A DNA stretch of 64,000 nt, from positions 558,001 through 622,000 of the forward strand of contig NZ_JBEPSD010000002.1 in the NCBI RefSeq assembly GCF_040548735.1. The letters are read 5' to 3'. Of the stretch, positions 50,663 through 60,324 are shown piece after piece; the stretch's first letter is position 1; each line of letters starts with the position of its first letter. The notes beneath the pieces were generated by a model that was not told the origin of the DNA, ran no database searches, and worked only from the letters and a program-made list of their open reading frames with translations. Made by a program: the position numbers and the translations under genes. This DNA comes from Rhodanobacter soli. GTDB lineage: Bacteria; Pseudomonadota; Gammaproteobacteria; Xanthomonadales; Rhodanobacteraceae.

Positions 50663-53600
50663 TCACGATTTCAATTCCTCGCTGGTGTTCACCGTCGCCT
50701 TGCGCTCCTGCTTGCCCCAGCCTACCGACGGCCCGCGGATGGCCGTCCATACCGAACGCACCACCACGTAGTACATCAGCTGGCGGTAGCCGAAGCGTTG
50801 CAGCACCAGCCACCACAGCAGGCTCCACTTTTCCTTCTTCTCCATCGCGAAGGCGAGTGCCGAGGCGCCGAGGTCGACCGCCATGAAGGCGGCGTAGAAC
50901 GCCAGCATCCGCAGCAGGTTGGTGTCGTCGAACTGGCCGCGGTGCTGCAGGTAGTCGAGGCCGGTGGCGACGATCTGCCAGACCAGCACCAGGTCGACCA
51001 GCGGCGACACCACCGAGAACAGGATCTGGAACAGCCACACCTGCGGCAGCGCCACCATGCCGAGCGCGCCGTGGCGCGGGTTGAAGGTGGCGTCGCGGTG
51101 CTTCCACAGGCATTGCAAGGTGCCGTAGGCCCAGCGGAAGCGCTGGCGGGCGAGGCCGCGGGCGGTGTCGGGTGCTTCGGTCCAGGCGATCGCCTCCGCG
51201 TCGAACAGGGTGTGGTAGCCGGCTTTCTGCACGGCGATGGTGAGGTCCTGGTCTTCCGCCAGCGTGTCGGACGGGAAGCCGCCGAGCTGTTCCAGCGCTT
51301 CGCGCCGCCAGGCGCCGACGGCACCGGGCACCACGGTGATCGCGCCCAGCGCGGCCAGCGCGCGGCGCTCGAGGTTTTGCGCGGTGATGTATTCCAGCGC
51401 CTGCCACAAGGTGATCAGGTTGATGCGGTTGCCGACCTTGGCGTTGCCGGCCACGGCGCCGACCTTCGGGTCGGCGAACCAGCGCACCAGCCGCGGGATG
51501 GTGTCCCGTTCGAACTGGGTGTCGGCGTCCAGCGCCACCACCACCGCGCCGTTCGACTCGCGCAGCGCGGTATTGACCGCATGCGCCTTGCCGCCGTTGG
51601 GGATGGTGAGCAGCCGCACGCGCGGCTCGTGCGCGTAGTGCTGGCGCACCACCGCCGAGGTGGCGTCGACCGAGCCGTCGTCGACGACGATGATTTCGAG
51701 GTTCGCGTAGCGGCTTCTGAGGATGTGGCGGATCGAACTGGCGATCACCTTCTCCTCGTTGTAGGCGGGGATCAGCACCGAAACCAGCGGCGGATCGTCC
51801 GGCAACGTCGGCATCGTGCGCCGGCGTTCCTGCACCCGGTTGAACAGGGCGAGGCCGCCGAGCAGCAGCAGCCGGGCCACGCCCAGCGTGATGGCCGCGG
51901 TCAGCAGCCAGCGGATGAAGTGGCCGAACCAGCCCAGCGCGAGGAAGACCGAGCGGTCGGCCCATTGCGACAGCGAACCGGGCGCCAGTGGCGGCATCGC
52001 CTGTTCGCGGCTGAGGCCGGCCAGCGTCGAGACGGTGACGAAGTCGTAGCCCCGCGCGCGCAGGCCGTCGATGATGCGCGGCAGCGCCGCGATCGTCTGC
52101 GAGCGTTCGCCGCCGGCATCGTGCAGCAGCACCACCTGGCCCGTACGCTCCGGGTTGCTGGCGGCGACCTGGGTCAGCACGTTGTCGACGATTCTGTCCA
52201 CGCCGGGCCGTTGCCAGTCTTCTGCATCGATGTGCAGGCCGACCGAGATGTAGCCCATCCTCTGCGCGATCCCGATCGGCACCAGCTCGTCGGCGGTGGT
52301 CGGCTCGGCATCGCCGAAGTAGGGTGCGCGGAACAGCCGCATCGAGCGGCCGGTAAGCGCCTCGAACAGGCGCTGGGTGGCGTTGAGCTCCAGCGACACG
52401 ATGCCGGGCGGACTGTCGCCGAGGTTGGGGTGGGTGAAGGTGTGGTTGCCGACGTCGTGGCCTTCGGCGACTTCCCGCTGCACCAGCTTGGGCGACATCT
52501 CGGCGTTCGCGCCGACGATGAAGAACGTGGCCGGCACGTGCTTGGCCTTGAGGATGTCGAGGATCTGCGGCGTCCACTCCGGATCGGGGCCGTCGTCGAA
52601 GGTCAGCGCGATCTTGTGTGGCAGGGTGCCAGCGCGCTGGATCACGTAGGAGCTGGGCAGGGCGGTATAGCTTTCGTCATCGATGCTGCCGTCGTCCTTG
52701 TCCAACTCGACGGTGCGCGCACCGGGCGATGGCTCGGCGGTGATTTCGAGCACCTCGCCCTGGCCTTCGATATCGATGTCCTGGCCCTGGCCGATCGTGC
52801 GCAACTGGTCCGGTGCTGCCGCACCGTAGTTGCGGCCGAGCACCGACCAGATCGATGGGTCTTCCGAGCCCAGCCGCCACAACGCGTAGCCGTAGGGCTT
52901 GTAGTCGTCGGCGGCGTGGATCTGGTTGTACGCCGTGGCGCCGTCGAGGAACCAGACCTGGTGCGTGCTGCCGTCGTCCTCGCTGTAGGAGAAGTGCGGG
53001 TTCTGCGTGTCCGGGTCGAACGCGATGTCGGCCTGCGCGTCGTTCGCGCGGTCCATCGCGTCCTGGAAGGTCAGCGTCTCGGCATTCTGTCCGTGCGACC
53101 AGTCGTAACCGTAGCTGCCGATCGCCACGATGACCTGGTCCGGGTCGAGCACCTTCATGCGCTTGTCGAGCGTGCTTTCGAACCAGTCCTGGCTGGCGAT
53201 GCTGCCGGCGTCCTTGCCGGCCCAGTGCTGGTCGTAGGCCATCAGCAACTCGAAGTCGACGATGTCGGCATAACCGGCGTAGTCCCAGTCGGCATCGTCG
53301 AACGGCACCGACAGCACGATGCCCCAGCCGTGCGGATCGAATGCATCGTTGAGTTCGGACAGAAAGGCCTTGAGGTCCGGTTGCGCGCTCGCGGGGATTT
53401 CCTCGAAGTCGATCGTCACGCCCTGGAAGTGATTGGCGGAAAGGAAGGCGACGATCTGCGCGATGCGTGCCTGCCGCATCGCGGGGGCGGCCAGCATGCG
53501 TGCCAGGCCCGCTCCGTCCCAGGCGCCGTTCGCCGCGTTCTGCAGCAGCGGCAGGATCGGCGTGGAGGGTTTCTGCGTGCGGATCAGGTTCAGCGCCTTG

Positions 53601-54088
53601 GCATCGACGCTGGTGTGCAGCGCCATGTCGGGACCGCTCACGCTCATCCAGGTCGGGATCACCCAGTCCAGCGTGGGCAGCGCGCGCTTCAGCGACGGGT
53701 AGCTGCTGTCGTCCCAGTTGACGTAGAAGCCGATCGCCAGCGGCCGGCCGGCCGGCTTGTCCAGCGACGGCGGCGGCGTGTGCAACGCCGCTGCCTTGCT
53801 GGCGTGCGTGCGCGGCGAGTGCAGCAGCTTCTGTCGCGCGCGCACTTCCGCGGCCAACCTTGCTGCCGGCTTCAGCAGTTCCGGCGCGGCGGCCTTCACG
53901 TTGGCCAGCGCGTGCCGTGTCCGGCCGTGTTCGCCGATGTGCAGGCCGGCCATGCTGGGCCACACGAACAGGCTGGCCGCACATGCCACCACGAACAGCG
54001 TGCTGATCACCGCGGCGGCCAGCGCCAGTCGCGAGACACGGCTGGCCCGCCGGCCGGTGGGGTCGAAGAAGATCGGTTTCTTTTGCAT
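50663..54088 (-). CDS. Three-domain polysaccharide enzyme: GH18, NodB deacetylase and GT2 glycosyltransferase
   Basis: A 1141-residue membrane protein. After a TM helix (about 21-43) comes a GH18-like domain (about 115-430), with VTIDFEEI (Asp227 to Glu230) at the catalytic strand end. Then a polysaccharide deacetylase/NodB domain (about 490-700) with ALTFDDGPDPEWT, NHTFTHPN and VVLLHDAGGE, and a further membrane helix. The C-terminal half is a GT2 processive synthase: VSVLIPAYNEE, VVDDGS, DADTQ, AEDQDL and RQRFRWAYG, ending in membrane helices. It should make, trim and deacetylate one polymer, probably an N-acetylglucosamine polysaccharide. The ATG at 54088 gives a normal N-terminus. Confidence 0.85.
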   Translation of the reverse strand: MQKKPIFFDPTGRRASRVSRLALAAAVISTLFVVACAASLFVWPSMAGLHIGEHGRTRHALANVKAAAPELLKPAARLAAEVRARQKLLHSPRTHASKAAALHTPPPSLDKPAGRPLAIGFYVNWDDSSYPSLKRALPTLDWVIPTWMSVSGPDMALHTSVDAKALNLIRTQKPSTPILPLLQNAANGAWDGAGLARMLAAPAMRQARIAQIVAFLSANHFQGVTIDFEEIPASAQPDLKAFLSELNDAFDPHGWGIVLSVPFDDADWDYAGYADIVDFELLMAYDQHWAGKDAGSIASQDWFESTLDKRMKVLDPDQVIVAIGSYGYDWSHGQNAETLTFQDAMDRANDAQADIAFDPDTQNPHFSYSEDDGSTHQVWFLDGATAYNQIHAADDYKPYGYALWRLGSEDPSIWSVLGRNYGAAAPDQLRTIGQGQDIDIEGQGEVLEITAEPSPGARTVELDKDDGSIDDESYTALPSSYVIQRAGTLPHKIALTFDDGPDPEWTPQILDILKAKHVPATFFIVGANAEMSPKLVQREVAEGHDVGNHTFTHPNLGDSPPGIVSLELNATQRLFEALTGRSMRLFRAPYFGDAEPTTADELVPIGIAQRMGYISVGLHIDAEDWQRPGVDRIVDNVLTQVAASNPERTGQVVLLHDAGGERSQTIAALPRIIDGLRARGYDFVTVSTLAGLSREQAMPPLAPGSLSQWADRSVFLALGWFGHFIRWLLTAAITLGVARLLLLGGLALFNRVQERRRTMPTLPDDPPLVSVLIPAYNEEKVIASSIRHILRSRYANLEIIVVDDGSVDATSAVVRQHYAHEPRVRLLTIPNGGKAHAVNTALRESNGAVVVALDADTQFERDTIPRLVRWFADPKVGAVAGNAKVGNRINLITLWQALEYITAQNLERRALAALGAITVVPGAVGAWRREALEQLGGFPSDTLAEDQDLTIAVQKAGYHTLFDAEAIAWTEAPDTARGLARQRFRWAYGTLQCLWKHRDATFNPRHGALGMVALPQVWLFQILFSVVSPLVDLVLVWQIVATGLDYLQHRGQFDDTNLLRMLAFYAAFMAVDLGASALAFAMEKKEKWSLLWWLVLQRFGYRQLMYYVVVRSVWTAIRGPSVGWGKQERKATVNTSEELKS

Positions 54089-54249
54089 GCGAGGGTCGGG
54101 TTGGCGAACGCCACCGTGGGTGGTTCTGCGTGGATCCCGGAGCTGCCGTGGGCTGGCGCGGCACCCGGGGATGCGCAGTATCGCCGATCCGGGTCTCGCC
54201 ACGCAGCGGGCCGGCTGGGCCGGTCAGCTTGCGTTGCCCATTTACCGGG

Positions 54250-55689
54250 TCAGCCGATCACGGGACCCGCCACCGGCCTGCTGAAATCCTGCGGCGTCAG
54301 CGTCTGGGTCAGGCGGAACACGCCTTCGTGGATCTTGCGCGGCAGCACCACGTCGAGCACGGTGGTCTGGTGCGGACCGAGCATGGCGAACAGGTCGTCG
54401 CCGGCGGCGCTTCTGGCCAGCGCGTGGTGCACCAGGCCGCCGAGGTCCACCGGCTGCACGCTGGCGCCGTAGGGGCGATGGCTGGCGACGGCGGCGCGCA
54501 GCGTCTTGCGGCTGTTGCGCGGGTCGGCCACGCGGTCGTCGCCGGCGAGCAGGCTGTGGTCGAGGAACAGCGAGATGGTGGTGCGCTGCTTCGAATTGGC
54601 CTGGCGGTCGAGCAGGAAGCCGGCCGGCAGCAGGTCGGGACTGGCCTGCGCGCCGGCGGTGAACAGGAAACCGGCGCCGGTCAGCGGTTCGCCCGCCTCG
54701 TCGGTGAGCCGCACGATCAGCAGGCTGCGCGGGTCGTGGATGTGCACGCGCGGGGAGAACGGGCCGGCCGGCTCCAGTTCCACCTTGTCGGCGTCGCGCG
54801 CGGCGTTCTCGTGCTCGAAGGCGTCGCACAGGCTCTCGTAGTCGTCGATGCTGCGCACCTGCAGGCAGCGCAGGATCGCCTGCACGGTAGCCGGCGCGGC
54901 ACTGGCCATGATGCCGCGCTCCTCGCCGGAATGGGCCGCGTCGGCGATCAGCTTGAACGCGCAGCGCGGGCTCCGGTTCAAGTTGAGCGTCAGCGTATCG
55001 GTGTCGCCGCGGGCATTGGCCTGCGGCGACAGCACGGCATGATGGGCGTTGAGGTTGGCGGCGGCGATGCGCACCACGCCGTCGGAACCGTCCTCTCCGG
55101 TGTAGCTGTTGAGGTGGTCGTACAGCTTGCGGTCGGGGCGATCGCCGGTCAGCACGAACAGGAATTGCCCGCGCTTCACCGGGTCGTCGCTGTGGATGTA
55201 GTCGAGGTTGAGCGACAGCGATTCGGCGCTGCCCAGCTCCAGCCAGTCGAGGATGCGCTGCCCGGGCTCCACGCCGCCGAACCATGCCTTGAGCCGGCCG
55301 AGCAGGCCCTTGCCGAGTTGCGCCAGCGCCGAGCCGAAGTTCGCCGGCGCCAGCATCACCAGGTGGCTGAGCCTGATCGTGCTGTGCGTGGCTGGCTTGT
55401 CGCGTTGGGCGCGCAACCATTCGCGTACTACCGGGCCGCCGGTGGAGTGGGTGATGCAGGCGAAGCTGGCGTCGAGCAGGTGCAGGTCGCGCAGCGCGTG
55501 GTCGAACGCGCGCACCAGGTCGGGCATGGTCACCGCGTCGTCGAAGCTCACGTATTCGGACAGCCAGATGTCGGCCAGGGTCAGCGCGAGGCCGGCGGCG
55601 GCCGCCTGCTGCTGCAGTTGCTGTGGCAGCTGGCCGTAGGTCGAGGTGTTGGTGACGCTCCAGCCGTGGACGAAGACGAGGGTGGTCAT
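54250..55689 (-). CDS. Lipase/esterase of the alpha/beta hydrolase fold (PGAP1-like)
   Basis: A 479-residue protein with no signal peptide: TLVFVHGWSVTNTSTYG is the oxyanion region, CITHSTGGPVVREWL carries the serine in a (G/T)HSxGG elbow, and a later HIHDPRSLLIVRL segment lies in a second domain. The C-terminal half (about residues 300-479) is an unassigned beta-rich domain. A phospholipase role is possible and would fit a secreted effector, but no secretion genes lie near. Divergent from the YdcF-like gene. Confidence 0.75.
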   Translation of the reverse strand: MTTLVFVHGWSVTNTSTYGQLPQQLQQQAAAAGLALTLADIWLSEYVSFDDAVTMPDLVRAFDHALRDLHLLDASFACITHSTGGPVVREWLRAQRDKPATHSTIRLSHLVMLAPANFGSALAQLGKGLLGRLKAWFGGVEPGQRILDWLELGSAESLSLNLDYIHSDDPVKRGQFLFVLTGDRPDRKLYDHLNSYTGEDGSDGVVRIAAANLNAHHAVLSPQANARGDTDTLTLNLNRSPRCAFKLIADAAHSGEERGIMASAAPATVQAILRCLQVRSIDDYESLCDAFEHENAARDADKVELEPAGPFSPRVHIHDPRSLLIVRLTDEAGEPLTGAGFLFTAGAQASPDLLPAGFLLDRQANSKQRTTISLFLDHSLLAGDDRVADPRNSRKTLRAAVASHRPYGASVQPVDLGGLVHHALARSAAGDDLFAMLGPHQTTVLDVVLPRKIHEGVFRLTQTLTPQDFSRPVAGPVIG

Positions 55690-55805
55690 GGCTCAGCTCC
55701 CGTGCAGTGGCCCGGTCCGACGAGGGCCGCGCGGAGGGTGGCCTGGTCCGTGCGGCGCATCGGCATAATGGCACCCGCGCCCCGCCATCTCCACCGGCCT
55801 TGCCT

Positions 55806-56567
55806 ATGACCGTGAACGTGTTGCTGATCCTGCTCGTGCTCGCCGCGGTGCTGGCGTTGTTGCAGTGGCGCCGCTGCAGCTACGCGCTGCTGGCGTCGGC
55901 GCTGGCCCTGCTGCTGGCTGCCGGTTGCGGGCCGTTGCCGATCTGGCTGCTGGCGCAGCTGCAGTCGGACCGTTCGGCGGCGGCGCCGATCGAGTGGGGC
56001 CAGCGCAACGCGATCGTGCTGCTGGGCGCCGGCACGGTGCGTGCGGCGGGCAGCGGCGAGGTCGAGGCGAGCCTGTTTGCCTATGGGCGCATCGGCAAGG
56101 CTGCCGAGGTTTACCGCGCGTGCCGGCAGGCCGGACGCGAATGCAAGGTCGAGGTGAGCGGCGGCGATGCGCTCGGACTTGGCCGGCCGGAGGCGGCGGT
56201 CTACGCCGCCGACCTGCAACGGCTCGGCGTGGATGCCGCCGACCTGCTGCTGGAGCCGCGCAGCATGAATACCTGGCAGAACGCGCAGTTCAGCGGCCCG
56301 CTGCTGAAGGCCTACGCTGCCGATCGCGTGCTGCTGGTGTCGTCCGCCTACCACCTGCGCCGCGGCGTGCTGTACTTCGCGCACTTCGGCATCCCTGTGG
56401 TGCCGGTGCCGGCCGATCACGTCGACGGCGTGCTGTCCTGGTTGCCGCTGTCGTACAACTTCGCCATGGCCGACCTGGCCCTGCACGAGTACACCGGCAT
56501 AGCGCGCTATCACGTGTACAACGCGATGGGCTGGAACGTGCAGGCCACGAAGCCTGGCGCATGGTAG
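55806..56567 (+). CDS. ElyC/SanA/YdcF family membrane protein (DUF218)
   Basis: A 253-residue protein with two N-terminal membrane segments (VNVLLILLVLAAVLALL and YALLASALALLLAAGCGPL), then a DUF218 domain: AIVLLGAGTVRAAGSGEVE, ECKVEVSGGDALGLGRPEA, NTWQNAQFSGPLL and VSSAYHLRRGVLYFAHFGI. ElyC in E. coli acts on envelope and peptidoglycan integrity; the exact activity is not settled. The ATG at 55806 was chosen over an N-terminal extension to 55707. Confidence 0.85.
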   Translation: MTVNVLLILLVLAAVLALLQWRRCSYALLASALALLLAAGCGPLPIWLLAQLQSDRSAAAPIEWGQRNAIVLLGAGTVRAAGSGEVEASLFAYGRIGKAAEVYRACRQAGRECKVEVSGGDALGLGRPEAAVYAADLQRLGVDAADLLLEPRSMNTWQNAQFSGPLLKAYAADRVLLVSSAYHLRRGVLYFAHFGIPVVPVPADHVDGVLSWLPLSYNFAMADLALHEYTGIARYHVYNAMGWNVQATKPGAW

Positions 56568-56673
56568 GGACAGCGCGCCGCCCACAGGGACTTTCTCCGG
56601 CGTGCGCGCTGCCCGTCGCCACATCAACCAAAGAACAATGGCGCGCGGGATGCTCCTGCGCGCATCGGCGGGC

Positions 56674-57735
56674 TCAGGCCGGCTTGTCGAGCGAGGCCAG
56701 GTCGATCACGAAGCGGTAGCGCACGTCGCTCTTGAGCATCCGTTCGTAGGCCTGGTTGATGTCCTGGATGTCGATCATCTCGATGTCGCTGCTGATGCCG
56801 TGCTCGGCACAGAAATCCAGCATCTCCTGCGTCTCGGCGATGCCGCCGATGGCCGAGCCGGTGACCGTGCGGCGGCCGGAAATCACCGCACCGGCGCTCA
56901 CCGGCGGATCCAGCGGCTGCAACTGGCCGACCAGGCAATGCACGCCGTCGAGCACCAGCGTCGCGAGGTAGGGATTGAGGTCGTGCGGGTTCGGCACGGT
57001 GTCCAGGATGAAGTCGAACCGGCCGGCCACCGCCTTCATCTGTGCAGGATCGGTCGACAGCACCACATGATCCGCACCAAGCCGGCGCGCCTCGCTTTCC
57101 TTGCCCGGCGAGCGGGTGAACAGCGTGACGTCCGCGCCCAGCGCCTTGGCGAACTTCAGGCCCATGTGACCGAGGCCGCCGAGGCCGACCACCGCCACCT
57201 TGCTGCCCTTGCCGATCTTCCAGTGGCGCAGCGGCGACCAGGTAGTGATGCCGGCGCACAGCAGGGGCGCGGCGGATTTCGGGTCGAGCTTGTCGGAGAT
57301 GGTCACCACGAACTTGTCCGAGACCACGATGCGCTCGGAATAGCCGCCGAAGGTCGGCAGGCCGTCGCGGCGGTCGGTGCCGTTGTAGGTCCAGCTGGCG
57401 CCTTCGAGGCAGTACTGCTCAAGGCCTTGCGCGCAGGAGCTGCAGTGCTGGCACGAGTCGACCATGCAGCCGACGCCGACCATGTCGCCGACCTTGAACT
57501 TGCCCACCTCGGCGCCGACCGCGCTGACCCGGCCGATGATCTCGTGGCCGGGCACCATCGGATAGAGGCTGTTGTGCCACTCGTTGCGGGCCTGGTGCAG
57601 GTCGGAGTGGCAGACGCCGCAGTAGAGGATGTCGATCACCACGTCGTCCGGGCGCGGGTCGCGCCGTTCGAAGGTGTGCGGCGCCACCGGCGTGGTGGCG
57701 GACTGGGCGGCGTAGCCGCGGATGCTCAGGGACAT
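56674..57735 (-). CDS. Zinc-dependent NADP alcohol/aldehyde reductase (YahK-like)
   Basis: A 353-residue medium-chain dehydrogenase. Catalytic zinc residues lie in YCGVCHSDLHQ and VPGHEIIG; the structural zinc loop is VDSCQHCSSCAQGLEQYC; the coenzyme fold is VAVVGLGGLGHMGLKFAKALG, and SPGKESEARRLGADHVV follows. YahK in E. coli reduces aldehydes with NADPH. It is divergent from an AraC-type regulator, a common pairing for a substrate-responsive reductase. Confidence 0.92.
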   Translation of the reverse strand: MSLSIRGYAAQSATTPVAPHTFERRDPRPDDVVIDILYCGVCHSDLHQARNEWHNSLYPMVPGHEIIGRVSAVGAEVGKFKVGDMVGVGCMVDSCQHCSSCAQGLEQYCLEGASWTYNGTDRRDGLPTFGGYSERIVVSDKFVVTISDKLDPKSAAPLLCAGITTWSPLRHWKIGKGSKVAVVGLGGLGHMGLKFAKALGADVTLFTRSPGKESEARRLGADHVVLSTDPAQMKAVAGRFDFILDTVPNPHDLNPYLATLVLDGVHCLVGQLQPLDPPVSAGAVISGRRTVTGSAIGGIAETQEMLDFCAEHGISSDIEMIDIQDINQAYERMLKSDVRYRFVIDLASLDKPA

Positions 57736-57910
57736 GCGTTTCTCCTTGGGGGATGGGGCGCGAGACGTCGAAGTATGCGCAGCGGAAGACGAATGCCGCT
57801 AGCCGGATCCTGCGAGATCCTTGCCCGATCCTGCAAAGTTGCCGTGGCGCACTCGCACCGGCTTGCAGGAACAGGCAATCTTGCGCTGTCCCCGTATCTT
57901 GCCGAATCCC

Positions 57911-58864
57911 ATGAAACCAGGTTTTTCAGCCATCGAGCCGAGTGCGCGCCTGGAGCGCGATCGCGCGGAATTGGCAGCCATCATTGACCGATCCACCGGC
58001 ACGGACGGCCATCACCCCACCGCCTTGCCGGCCTTGAACTTCTTCCGTGCCGGGACGCCGGGCACACAGGTGTGCACGATGTACGAGCCGGGCCTGGCGC
58101 TGGTGGCGCAGGGCGCCAAGCAGGTGCTGCTGGGCGATGAAACCTATCGCTACGACCAGGCGAACTACCTGGTCACTTCGATCGACCTGCCGGTGTCTTC
58201 ACAGGTGGTCGACGCTTCGCCGGAACGGCCCTACCTGTGCGCGATGTTGCGTTTCGATGTGCGCGCCATCGCCGAGCTGCTGGCCGGTACGGACCTTCCC
58301 GCCTCATCCGCCACGACGGCCCGCGGCATCGCGGTGAGTCCGCTCAGCGAGGAACTGCTCGACACCGTGCTGCGGCTGGTGCGCCTGCTCGACACGCCCG
58401 GGGATCTGCCGGTGCTGGCGCCGCTGATCGAGCGCGAACTGCTGTATCGCCTGCTCACCAGCGAACAGGGGCCGCGGCTGCGCCACGTGGCCACGGTCGG
58501 CAGCCGCAGCCACCAGGTCTCGCACGCGATCGACTGGCTGAAGAACCACTACCACGAGCCGCTGCGCATCGACGTGCTGGCCGGTACGGTGAACATGAGT
58601 TCGTCCTCGCTGCACCACCACTTCCGCGCCATCACCGCGATGAGTCCGTTGCAGTACCAGAAACAGCTGCGCCTGCAGGAGGCCCGCCGCCTGCTGCTGG
58701 CCGGGCAGTGCGACGTGGCTTCCGCGGCGCACCGGGTGGGTTACGAGAGCCCGTCGCAGTTCAGCCGCGAGTACAGCCGGCTGTTCGGCGCACCGCCGCT
58801 GCGCGACGTGGAGCAGTTGCGGCGCGCCGGTTGCGCAGGCGAGGTGGTATCGCTGGCGGGTTGA
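57911..58864 (+). CDS. AraC family transcriptional regulator
   Basis: A 317-residue regulator. The N-terminal AraC-type domain (PF06719-like) includes LALVAQGAKQVLLGDETYRYDQANYLVTSIDLPVSSQVV. The C-terminal helix-turn-helix pair is SHAIDWLKNHYHEPLRIDVLAGTVNMSSSSLHHHFRAIT and ASAAHRVGYESPSQFSREYSRLFG. It starts 175 bp from the divergent YahK-like gene, so it probably controls that gene in response to an aldehyde. The ATG at 57911 removes an unlikely extension to 57821. Confidence 0.92.
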   Translation: MKPGFSAIEPSARLERDRAELAAIIDRSTGTDGHHPTALPALNFFRAGTPGTQVCTMYEPGLALVAQGAKQVLLGDETYRYDQANYLVTSIDLPVSSQVVDASPERPYLCAMLRFDVRAIAELLAGTDLPASSATTARGIAVSPLSEELLDTVLRLVRLLDTPGDLPVLAPLIERELLYRLLTSEQGPRLRHVATVGSRSHQVSHAIDWLKNHYHEPLRIDVLAGTVNMSSSSLHHHFRAITAMSPLQYQKQLRLQEARRLLLAGQCDVASAAHRVGYESPSQFSREYSRLFGAPPLRDVEQLRRAGCAGEVVSLAG

Positions 58865-58880
58865 GTCCGGCCGGAGCGGT

Positions 58881-60311
58881 TCAGGACTCGCGCATCACCA
58901 TCAGGCGGATCTCGCTCATGTCCTCGATCGCGTAGCGCACGCCCTCGCGGCCCAGGCCGGACAGCTTCACGCCGCCGTACGGCATGTTGTCCACGCGGAA
59001 GCTGGGAATGTCGTTGACGATCACGCCGCCCTGTTCCAGTTCGTTCCACGCGCGCATCGCGTGGTCGAGGCTGTCGGTGAAAATGCCGGCCTGCAGGCCG
59101 TAGTCGGAATCGTTGACCATCGCGATCGCCTCGTCGAACTGCCGGAACGGGGCGAGCAGGGCGAACGGGCCGAACGCCTCCATGCGGTTCGCCCTGGCGT
59201 CGGCGGGCACGTCTTCCATCAGGGTGGCGTCGAGCATGTTGCCGTTGCGCTTGCCGCCGCAGAGGATCCTGCCGCCGGCCTTCTTCGCCTCCTGGATCCA
59301 GCCGTGCAGGCGCTCGGCGGCGGCCTCGTCGATCATCGGGCCGAGGAACACGCTCTTGTCTTTCGGATCGCCCGCCTTGAGCTTCTTCGTGGCGGCGACC
59401 AGCTTGCGCTTCAGCGCGTCGTAGATGTCGGCATGCGCGTAGATGCGCTGCACGCCGATGCAGCTCTGGCCGGACTGGTAGAACGCGCCGAAGATCAGCC
59501 GCTCGACCACGCGGTCGAGTTTCGGATCCTGGTCGGCGTCGACGATGCACGCCGCGTTGCCGCCCAGCTCCAGCGTCACCTTCTTGTGGCCGGCACGGGC
59601 CTTCAGGTCCCAGCCAATCTGCCCGCCGGTGAACGAGAGCAGCTTGAAGCGCGGGTCCTCGATCAGTGGCGCGGCATGTGCGCCGTCCAGGGTGAGGATC
59701 GAGAACGCGCCTTTCGGCAGGTCGGTCTCGGCCAGGACCTCGCCGATGATCAGCGCGCCGATCGGGGTCTTCTCCGACGGCTTCAACACGAACGGGCAGC
59801 CGGCGGCGATCGCCGGCGCCACCTTGTGCGCAACCAGGTTCAGCGGAAAGTTGAACGGCGTGATGAACGACACCGGTCCCAGCGGCACGCGTTTCGTGTA
59901 ACCGTGGTAGCCGTCCAGACGGCTGGCCAGTTCCAGGTTGATCGTTTCACCGTTGATGCGCACGGCCTCCTCGGCGGCGATGCGGAAGGTCTCGATCAGC
60001 CGGGTCACCTCGCCGGCCGCATCCTTGATCGGCTTGCCGGCCTCGATGCACAGCGCCTCGGCCAGTTCGTCGCGGCGCTCGGCGAAGCGCTGCGCGCAAT
60101 GCTGCAGCACTGCCTGGCGCGCCCACGGCTTGTACTCGCGCATCGGCTTCGCCGCCTTCACCGCGGCGGCGATCGCCTTTTCGGTGGCCTTCGCGTCCGG
60201 CACGGCGACGCGGGTGGCGAGCTGGCCGCTGTACTTGTCGCGCACGTCGAGCATGTCCTTCGACGTCTGCGGCTGGTTGGCGAGGTAGTAGGGGTAGGTC
60301 TTGGCGAGCAT
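58881..60311 (-). CDS. NAD(P)-dependent aldehyde dehydrogenase
   Basis: A 476-residue aldehyde dehydrogenase. The catalytic Cys lies in GQSCIGVQR and the general base Glu in TLELGGNAAC; the NAD-binding stretch is PFNFPLNLVAHKVAPAIAAGCPFVLKPSEKTP and FTGGQIGWDLK. The substrate aldehyde cannot be read. It lies 13 bp downstream of the acetolactate-synthase gene and is probably co-transcribed with it. Confidence 0.92.
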   Translation of the reverse strand: MLAKTYPYYLANQPQTSKDMLDVRDKYSGQLATRVAVPDAKATEKAIAAAVKAAKPMREYKPWARQAVLQHCAQRFAERRDELAEALCIEAGKPIKDAAGEVTRLIETFRIAAEEAVRINGETINLELASRLDGYHGYTKRVPLGPVSFITPFNFPLNLVAHKVAPAIAAGCPFVLKPSEKTPIGALIIGEVLAETDLPKGAFSILTLDGAHAAPLIEDPRFKLLSFTGGQIGWDLKARAGHKKVTLELGGNAACIVDADQDPKLDRVVERLIFGAFYQSGQSCIGVQRIYAHADIYDALKRKLVAATKKLKAGDPKDKSVFLGPMIDEAAAERLHGWIQEAKKAGGRILCGGKRNGNMLDATLMEDVPADARANRMEAFGPFALLAPFRQFDEAIAMVNDSDYGLQAGIFTDSLDHAMRAWNELEQGGVIVNDIPSFRVDNMPYGGVKLSGLGREGVRYAIEDMSEIRLMVMRES

Positions 60312-60324
60312 GGGAATCTCCGGG

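Noticed and set aside
50798..54472. 1224-residue plus-strand open frame
   Set aside because: Antisense to the GH18-NodB-GT2 gene, which has clear domains; the frame has only GC-rich shadow composition.
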